Below are positions 58,674 to 64,000 of a stretch of DNA of 64,000 nt, piece by piece (positions within the stretch are counted from its first letter, which is position 1; every line of letters starts with the position of its first letter). The notes beneath the pieces are model-generated. The model saw nothing but the letters and a program-made list of their open reading frames with translations. It was not told the origin of the DNA and did no database searches. Source of the DNA: Negativicoccus massiliensis (GTDB lineage Bacteria > Bacillota > Negativicutes > Veillonellales > Negativicoccaceae); NCBI GenBank assembly GCA_900155405.1, contig LT700188.1, positions 1,116,001 to 1,180,000 of the forward strand. Direction: 5' to 3'. Made by a program: the position numbers and the translations under genes.

Positions 58674-59072
58674 ATGAAACGAAAACCGCATGATCCTGTG
58701 CAAAGTCCGTCTTACTACACAGACGGCCGTTATGAAACGATCGAAGCCATTGAGGCGTGGAGGTTGGATCACCATGCCGGCGACGCGCTGGCGTATATCA
58801 GCCGTGCCGGTAAAAAATCACCCGAAACGTATCGCCTCGACCTGCAGAAAGCGCTTTGGTACATTGACCGCATTCTGGCCGAGCCGCGCCTGCGCGAGAT
58901 TGATCCGCGGGATTTTACCGAAGATAAACAACTGGCGCCGATGTTAGCGGCGGCGGTGGTTCACTTGCATGCGGCGAGCGCCGCGGATCAGGCGGGGGAT
59001 CGAACGCGCGCCCGAGCGGAGTGGGAACTTGTGCGCGAAGCATTGCAACATGCGCTGACGGAGAAACAATAG
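58674..59072 (+). CDS. DUF3310-domain protein
   Basis: The 132-residue product has the DUF3310 pattern SYYTDGRYETIEAIEAW, then AGDALAYISRAGKKSPETYR and LDLQKALWYIDRIL. The domain is common in phages, where it is sometimes called a nucleotide kinase, without firm evidence. Residues about 85-132 form an extra helical part. It stands alone here without other phage genes and begins behind ATGAGGTAAAAT. Confidence 0.82.
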   Translation: MKRKPHDPVQSPSYYTDGRYETIEAIEAWRLDHHAGDALAYISRAGKKSPETYRLDLQKALWYIDRILAEPRLREIDPRDFTEDKQLAPMLAAAVVHLHAASAADQAGDRTRARAEWELVREALQHALTEKQ

Positions 59073-59111
59073 TCGTCATGCGGATTGCGTTGGCGCTGAG
59101 AAGCACTTGGA

Positions 59112-59146
59112 CAATAAAAAAGACCTGCCGCGGCAGGTCTTTTTTG
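59112..59146 (+). terminator. Terminator shared by the DUF3310 gene and metQ
   Basis: AAAAAAGACCTGCCGCGGCAGGTCTTTTTT, symmetric with A/T runs on both sides. Confidence 0.9.
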
Positions 59147-59149
59147 TGC

Positions 59150-59977
59150 TTAGAAAGCGGAGATGATAGCCCCTTTGTATTTATCCGAGATAAATTTCTT
59201 GGTGGACTCGCTTTGCAGCGCTTTCATCAGTTTTTCGATTTCCGGACGTTGTTGATCGCCGTCGCGAATGGCGACGATATTGGCGTACGGAGAATCTTTG
59301 GACTCGAGATAGAGCGCGTCGGAGATCGGGTTCATGCCCGCGTCAATCGCGTAGTTCGTATTGATGACGGCAATGTCAACATCATTGATCGCGCGCGGCA
59401 ATTGCGCGGCTTCCAGTTCCGAAAATGCCAAGCCCTTCGGGTTGGCGATGATATCCGCTACGGTCGCCGTGATGCCCGCGTTTTTCTGCAGATCGATCAA
59501 GCCGGCCGCTTTCAGCAGGAGCAATGCGCGTCCGCCGTTGGTCGGGTCGTTCGGGATCGCTACTTTCGCGCCGTCCGGCAAACCGCTCAAGTCTTTCAAC
59601 TTGCTCGAGTACACGCCCATCGGTTCGAGATGGACCGCGCCCGCGGAGACTAGTTTCAGATTGTGCTCGGAGTTGAAGTTGTCCAAGTACGGTTGGTGCT
59701 GGAAGAAGTTCGCGTCGAGCTCTTTGTCGTTCAGCGCGAGATTCGGCTGCACGTAATCGGTAAATTCAATGACTTGAAGATTGATGCCCTCTTTCGCGAG
59801 CGCCTCTTTGACATTGCCCAGAATTTCCGCGTGCGGCACCGGGGATGCGCCCACCTTAATCGTGACGGACGGCGCCGGAGCGGCTGCTTTTTCCGATTGT
59901 TTGTCGCTGCCGCAGCCGGCGATTACAAGAGCACATGCCATGACACCGACACCGGCTAAACTATACCATTTTTTCAT
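59150..59977 (-). CDS. MetQ/NlpA-family substrate-binding lipoprotein
   Basis: Binding protein of methionine-type ABC importers. The ATG complementary to 59975-59977 follows AGGAGGTTATGAC. The 275-residue product has the lipobox LVIAGC, then IKVGASPVPHAEILGNVKEA, ANFFQHQPYLDNFNSEHNLK and AVHLEPMGVYSSKLKDLSGL, all typical of the NlpA family. No metN or metI gene is in the window and no SAM riboswitch is seen before it. The ligand could be methionine or a related compound. Confidence 0.92.
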   Translation of the reverse strand: MKKWYSLAGVGVMACALVIAGCGSDKQSEKAAAPAPSVTIKVGASPVPHAEILGNVKEALAKEGINLQVIEFTDYVQPNLALNDKELDANFFQHQPYLDNFNSEHNLKLVSAGAVHLEPMGVYSSKLKDLSGLPDGAKVAIPNDPTNGGRALLLLKAAGLIDLQKNAGITATVADIIANPKGLAFSELEAAQLPRAINDVDIAVINTNYAIDAGMNPISDALYLESKDSPYANIVAIRDGDQQRPEIEKLMKALQSESTKKFISDKYKGAIISAF

Positions 59978-60011
59978 GTCATAACCTCCTTGAGCTTTTT
60001 GAATTGCCCTC

Positions 60012-60040
60012 AATATAGCATTTTCCCAATGCTTCGTCAA
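60012..60040 (-). promoter_or_regulatory. Promoter of the MetQ gene
   Basis: On the minus strand TTGACG (complement of 60035-60040), 17 bases, TATATT (complement of 60012-60017). The leader is only about 30 bases. Confidence 0.8.
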
Positions 60041-60243
60041 ACAAATAAAACAATTATGCAGACAATTTTATATAAAAAATAATAAAATGGACTGAAATAA
60101 CATCAAGATACGCGCTATAAACCACATTTTTTCAGAAATAAAATATAAAAATATCATTAAGGCGAAGTGAGCGAAACGGCGATGCGCCTTGTCGTTGCCG
60201 CCAACAGAATATCTGAACGACTGTTCTGTGGTACAGTGTGAAA
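60041..60243. other. AT-rich spacer between divergent metQ and znuA-like genes
   Basis: No gene is seen. It contains a possible hairpin AAGGCG...CGCCTT (about 60160-60190) and no recognisable riboswitch. Confidence 0.4.
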
Positions 60244-60271
60244 TTGACGCAGCTTGCTAAATCGCTATAAT
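60244..60271 (+). promoter_or_regulatory. Promoter of the ZnuA-like gene
   Basis: TTGACG (60244-60249), 16 bases, TATAAT (60266-60271), about 25 bases before the GTG start. No clear Zur box is seen. Confidence 0.75.
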
Positions 60272-60296
60272 CGGGGAATAGAAAGGATGTGGAAGA

Positions 60297-61313
60297 GTGA
60301 AAAAGTTAATTTGGGTATTGAGTTTGTGCACGGCCTTGCTGGCGCTTGTCGGTTGCGGTCAGACCCCGCAGGAAAATCAGGGAAAACTGCAGGTGGTAAC
60401 GACCGTGTACCCCGTGTACGACGTGGTGAAAAAAGTGGCGGGGGATCACGCCGACGTCACGCTTTTGGTGCCGCCGGGAGCGGAGCCGCACGATTGGGAA
60501 CCGACCGCGAGCGATTTGAAGAAAATCGGTCAGGCGAAAGTCTTTTTCTACAACGGCGCGGGTTTGGAACCGACCGATCAGATTTTGAAGAAAGACATTA
60601 CGCGTGACGCGATGGTCGTCGAATTAAGTCATGGGTTGGATCTGCTGAAGGCGGAGGACCATGATGACGATGATCATGATCATGATGCCGATCACCATGA
60701 CGAAGAGCATCACGATGAAGACCACCATGACAAAGAGCATCACGATGAAGATCATCATGCGGAAGGCCATCATCATCACCACCATCACGGCGGAGTAGAT
60801 CCGCACGTGTGGTTGGATCCGCAAAACGTCATGAAGGAAGCGGCGGCGGTAGCCGACGCGTTGGCGAAAGCCGATCCGGCGCATGCCGACGCGTACCGCG
60901 CCAATGCGAAGAAATACCAAGAGGAATTGGCGGCGCTCGACAAGGACATGGATGCGGCGCTCTCGTCGCTCGCGAATAAACATCTCGTCGTTTCACACGA
61001 AGCGTTTGGCTACTTGGCCGCGCGCTACGGCTTAACGCAAGTCGGTATCATGGGCGTTGACGCGGATGCCGAACCGACGCCAGAACGCATGGCGCAATTG
61101 ATCGAATTCATTCGTGAGCATGATGTGCGCACAATTTACAGCGAAGAACTCGTTAATCCTCGCTTGGCGGACGCGATCGCCGCGGAGACCGGAGCGGTCG
61201 TACGCGTGTTGAATCCGATTGAAGGCTTGACCGTCGCGCAGGAAAAAGCGGGCTACGATTACATTAAGTTGCAGCGTGAAAATCTGGCCACTTTGACTGC
61301 CGGTCAACAATAG
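60297..61313 (+). CDS. ZnuA-like metal-binding lipoprotein with His-rich loop
   Basis: Substrate-binding protein of a zinc (or manganese) ABC importer. The GTG at 60297 follows AAAGGATGTGG. The 338-residue product has the lipobox ALVGC (Cys20). Expected metal ligands are in GAEPHDWEPTASD (His65), GGVDPHVWLDP (His170) and LVVSHEAFGYLA. A long His/Asp/Glu loop (about 120-164, many HHDE repeats) is typical of zinc-specific ZnuA. Permease and ATPase genes are not in the window. Confidence 0.93.
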   Translation: MKKLIWVLSLCTALLALVGCGQTPQENQGKLQVVTTVYPVYDVVKKVAGDHADVTLLVPPGAEPHDWEPTASDLKKIGQAKVFFYNGAGLEPTDQILKKDITRDAMVVELSHGLDLLKAEDHDDDDHDHDADHHDEEHHDEDHHDKEHHDEDHHAEGHHHHHHHGGVDPHVWLDPQNVMKEAAAVADALAKADPAHADAYRANAKKYQEELAALDKDMDAALSSLANKHLVVSHEAFGYLAARYGLTQVGIMGVDADAEPTPERMAQLIEFIREHDVRTIYSEELVNPRLADAIAAETGAVVRVLNPIEGLTVAQEKAGYDYIKLQRENLATLTAGQQ

Positions 61314-61325
61314 TATGCTTCCCTT

Positions 61326-61353
61326 CAGCCGTCACCTCGGTGACGGCTTTTTT
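61326..61353 (+). terminator. Intrinsic terminator after the ZnuA-like gene
   Basis: AGCCGTCACC, TC, GGTGACGGCT, then TTTTT. Confidence 0.9.
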
Positions 61354-61472
61354 CTTGCCGCAAAAGAATGAATGCGCGGTGCGTATGCGAAAAATAAAAG
61401 GGACTTGCCAGGCTATAGAAATTGAGGTACAATCACTTACGAAAGTTGAATATGGAGTATTACGTCTTTTGA

Positions 61473-61501
61473 TTGACATTTTCTGTAATCAATGATAAAA
61501 T
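61473..61501 (+). promoter_or_regulatory. Promoter upstream of rpoB
   Basis: TTGACA (61473-61478), 17 bases, TAAAAT (61496-61501). The leader to rpoB would be about 170 bases. Confidence 0.75.
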
Positions 61502-61567
61502 TACTAATTGCAGTAGTGTCATTATGATCGTGGAGACTGATAGAGGAGAGACGCAGTACAAAAAATG

Positions 61568-61602
61568 CAAAAGCAAGGTTCAAAAAGGAACCTTGCTTTT
61601 AT
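61568..61602 (+). terminator. Terminator-like hairpin in the rpoB leader
   Basis: AAAAGCAAGGTTC and GGAACCTTGCTTTT form a 13-bp stem around AAAAA, ending in a short T-run. It lies between the promoter and rpoB, so it probably acts as an attenuator; alternatively it ends a short leader RNA. Confidence 0.75.
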
Positions 61603-61677
61603 TGTCATTTTTCGAAAACGACACGTGAATAGCCGAGACGACACGATAACGCCAATATCAGAAAGGGTGACAAGTGC

Positions 61678-64000
61678 ATGTTCAAACCGGTAAATATGGG
61701 CACGCGGAAACGGTACACCTACGCCAAGATCAATGAGGTCTTGCAAATGCCGCACTTGCTCGATTTACAGCGAAATTCCTACCTGTGGTTTCAGGAAGAA
61801 GGACTGCGGGAAATTTTTGAAGATATTTCTCCGATTGAAAGCAATGAACGGGGCAATAATCAAGACGGTAAATTAAAACTTTATTTTGATGACTACAAAT
61901 TCGGTGAACCGAAATATGATATCGCCGAATGCAAGGAGCGCGACGCGACGTTCGCGGCGCCGCTGCGCGTGAAAGTTCGTCTGGAAAATGCCGAAACGGG
62001 TGAGCTCGCCGAAACGGAAGTGTTTATGGGCGACTTCCCGGTGATGACCGATACCGGCACGTTCGTCATCAACGGCGCGGAACGCGTTATCGTCAGCCAG
62101 TTGGTGCGCTCGCCGGGCGTATATTACAGCGGTACGATTGACCAAATGGGTAAGTCGCTGTTCAGCTCCACGGTGATTCCGAACCGCGGCGCCTGGATCG
62201 AACTCGAAAGCGACGCCAATGATATCGTGCACGTGCGCATCGACCGCAACCGCAAGTTGCCGGCGACGGTTCTCGTACGCGCGCTGGGCTTTGAAACGAA
62301 CGATGAAATCATGGATCTTTTCGGTGACGATCCGCGCATCGCGGAAACGTTGAAGAAAGACCCGACGCGTTCGCAGGAAGAAGCGTTAATTGAAATATAT
62401 AAGAAATTGCGTCCGGGCGAACCGCCGTCCATCGACAGCGCGACTTCGATGTTCAACAATTTGTTCTTCGATCCGCGCCGTTACGATTTGGCGCATATCG
62501 GACGTTATAAATTAGGTAAGAAATTAGGCTGGCAGGGTCGTCTGTTCGGTCAGACGTTAGCGCGCCCGCTGGTTCACCCGCACACGGGCAAAGTGGTTTT
62601 GCCCGAAGGCACCGTGATCGGTCATAAAGAACTCGAACAGATCGCGGCCTCCGAAATGTTTGCCGATGCCGGCTCCGACTGGGCGCGTCAGCTCGAAGGC
62701 AAGACGCTGGCGGATACTCTCGTGGATATCAATACCGGCGAAGTGCTTTTGGAAGAAGGCACGAAAGTCGGCAAGAAAGAGTTGAAAGCCATTAAAGACA
62801 GCGGCATGTTCAAACGCATGCCCGCCAATGATATCGAGGCCATTATTGAAGGCGTGCTGCCGGCGCGTCGCGTAGAAAAAACGCTCGCGCAGAAACGCAT
62901 TCCGGGCCTGCAGGAAATTTATGTCCTGAAAGGGGAAGGCGAAAATCGTCAAGAAGTCAAAATCGTTTGCAATAACGTGAATCTTCCGGACACCTTGCGT
63001 ACCGTCGAATCGGCGGACATGATCGCCAATATTTCCTATTTATTGAATTTAATGGAAGGCATCGGCCATGTCGATGATATTGACCACTTGGGGAACCGCC
63101 GCTTGCGTTGCGTCGGCGAACTGTTGCAGAACCAGTTCCGCATCGGTTTGACCCGCATGGAACGTGTCGTCAAAGAACGCATGGCGACGCAGGATATCGA
63201 CAATCTGACGCCGCAGATGCTGATCAATATTCGTCCGGTCACAGCGGCGCTGAAAGAATTTTTCGGTTCAAGCCAATTGTCGCAGTTCATGGACCAGACG
63301 AACCCGTTGGCGGAACTGACGCACAAACGTCGTCTTTCCGCATTGGGACCGGGCGGTCTTTCCCGTGAACGCGCGGGCTTTGAAGTTCGCGACGTGCACC
63401 ATTCGCACTACGGCCGCATGTGCCCGATTGAAACGCCGGAAGGTCCGAACATCGGTTTGATTTCGTCCCTGGCGAACTTTGCTAAAGTCAATAAATACGG
63501 TTTGATTGAAACGCCGTATCGCGTGGTGAAACACGACGGCGATGATGTCACCGTCACGAGCGAAGTGCGTTACGTCACCGCCGATGCCGAGGAAAACCTC
63601 GTCGTGGCGCAGGCGAACGAGCCGCTCGATGAAAATAACCGCTTTGAACACGCGCATGTCGCGAGTCGTCTGCAGTCCGAGGTTATTGAAGTCGCGCCGC
63701 AACGCGTGGATTTGATGGACGTTTCGCCGAAACAGGTGGTTTCGGTCGGCACGGCCTTGATCCCGTTCCTTGAAAACGATGACGCGAACCGTGCCTTGAT
63801 GGGCGCGAACATGCAACGTCAGGCGGTACCGCTGTTGCGTACGCAGGCGCCGCTCGTCGGCACGGGCATGGAATACACCGCCGCCCGCGACTCCGGCGTG
63901 TGCGTTCTCGCGAAACGCGCGGGTACGGTAGAACGCGTCACCGGGAAAGAAATCATCGTCAAAACCGATGACGGCAAATTGGATCGTTATGATCTGATCA
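61678..64000 (+). CDS. rpoB: RNA polymerase beta subunit (5' part, runs off the window)
   Basis: The ATG at 61678 follows GAAAGGGTGACAAG; 774 codons are present and the gene continues beyond the window. It has [33 protein letters not shown], the rifampicin-pocket region [20 protein letters not shown] then [14 protein letters not shown], and [20 protein letters not shown]. The usual rifampicin-resistance sites (equivalents of Asp516, His526 and Ser531) are wild-type. The ribosomal protein genes rplJ and rplL, commonly just upstream, are not here; a ZnuA-like gene precedes it. Confidence 0.98.
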   Translation, partial: MFKPVNMGTRKRYTYAKINEVLQMPHLLDLQRNSYLWFQEEGLREIFEDISPIESNERGNNQDGKLKLYFDDYKFGEPKYDIAECKERDATFAAPLRVKVRLENAETGELAETEVFMGDFPVMTDTGTFVINGAERVIVSQLVRSPGVYYSGTIDQMGKSLFSSTVIPNRGAWIELESDANDIVHVRIDRNRKLPATVLVRALGFETNDEIMDLFGDDPRIAETLKKDPTRSQEEALIEIYKKLRPGEPPSIDSATSMFNNLFFDPRRYDLAHIGRYKLGKKLGWQGRLFGQTLARPLVHPHTGKVVLPEGTVIGHKELEQIAASEMFADAGSDWARQLEGKTLADTLVDINTGEVLLEEGTKVGKKELKAIKDSGMFKRMPANDIEAIIEGVLPARRVEKTLAQKRIPGLQEIYVLKGEGENRQEVKIVCNNVNLPDTLRTVESADMIANISYLLNLMEGIGHVDDIDHLGNRRLRCVGELLQNQFRIGLTRMERVVKERMATQDIDNLTPQMLINIRPVTAALKEFFGSSQLSQFMDQTNPLAELTHKRRLSALGPGGLSRERAGFEVRDVHHSHYGRMCPIETPEGPNIGLISSLANFAKVNKYGLIETPYRVVKHDGDDVTVTSEVRYVTADAEENLVVAQANEPLDENNRFEHAHVASRLQSEVIEVAPQRVDLMDVSPKQVVSVGTALIPFLENDDANRALMGANMQRQAVPLLRTQAPLVGTGMEYTAARDSGVCVLAKRAGTVERVTGKEIIVKTDDGKLDRYDLI

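Noticed and set aside
58674-59072. Prophage remnant indicated by the DUF3310 gene
   Set aside because: No integrase, structural or lysis genes are nearby and base use is like the neighbours.
59978-60243. SAM riboswitch upstream of the MetQ gene
   Set aside because: No S-box core was found, and the predicted leader is only about 30 bases.

Overview
The window looks like chromosomal DNA from a diderm Firmicute of the class Negativicutes, probably Veillonellaceae-like; the exact genus is not resolved. Outer-membrane genes (BamA, three Skp/OmpH-like proteins, LpxD, a lipid A acyltransferase, an LptD-like protein, a TonB-dependent receptor) sit beside typical Firmicute features: T-box riboswitches, YlbF, YhaO/YhaN, a SCIFF peptide system, and UCC-Gly and CGG-Pro tRNAs with encoded CCA. 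Most genes are GC-rich, start at strong AGGAGG-type ribosome binding sites, overlap in tight operons, and end at intrinsic terminators that are often shared by convergent genes.

Layout. 1-8.3 kb is an envelope operon: bamA, an unknown outer-membrane-type protein, three OmpH-like genes, lpxD, an LpxL-like acyltransferase and deoC. 8.3-17.2 kb is housekeeping: typA, a DUF4405-like membrane protein, yihY, trmL, ylbF, murB, an RNase PH-RdgB fusion, speD and malic enzyme. 17.3-21.0 kb is a YbhGFS-like ABC exporter. Two tRNAs and a small unknown gene follow. 22.2-23.9 kb is the SCIFF RiPP pair scfA-scfB; scfA is only 49 codons. 23.9-29.2 kb is an envelope cluster: two unknown exported proteins, an LptD-like protein, a PilP-like protein and a secretin. 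An ABC-F ATPase comes next.

31.2-34.6 kb is the most striking part: four T-box riboswitches in series, each about 234 bp and nearly identical in the first three copies. They precede a class III PLP enzyme and a YkvI-type transporter, and all four appear to carry an isoleucine (ATC) specifier. Then come bioB with a dense operator region, a divergent MocR regulator, YhaO/YhaN, a GT51 transglycosylase, an AT-rich SAP-domain gene, argGH behind an ARG-box-like promoter, a possible ComK-like protein, a GalE-like epimerase and a sigma factor.

48.7-52.5 kb holds a TRAP-TAXI transporter operon. A shared structured RNA motif (CTTGGG, then a hairpin loop containing GTGCTCAT) occurs both in its 5' leader and upstream of the sigma-factor gene. 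At 52.7-53.05 kb a tRNA-Thr is followed by three tandem, terminator-separated copies of a decayed tRNA 3' half. 53.3-58.5 kb is a probable haem/iron island (TonB receptor, BtuF/FecB-like lipoprotein, ChuW/HutW-type radical SAM enzyme, flavodoxin). The end carries a DUF3310 protein, MetQ, a histidine-rich ZnuA and the 5' part of rpoB, which runs off the window.

All assignments come from reading the sequence and recalling family motifs; no database search was run.
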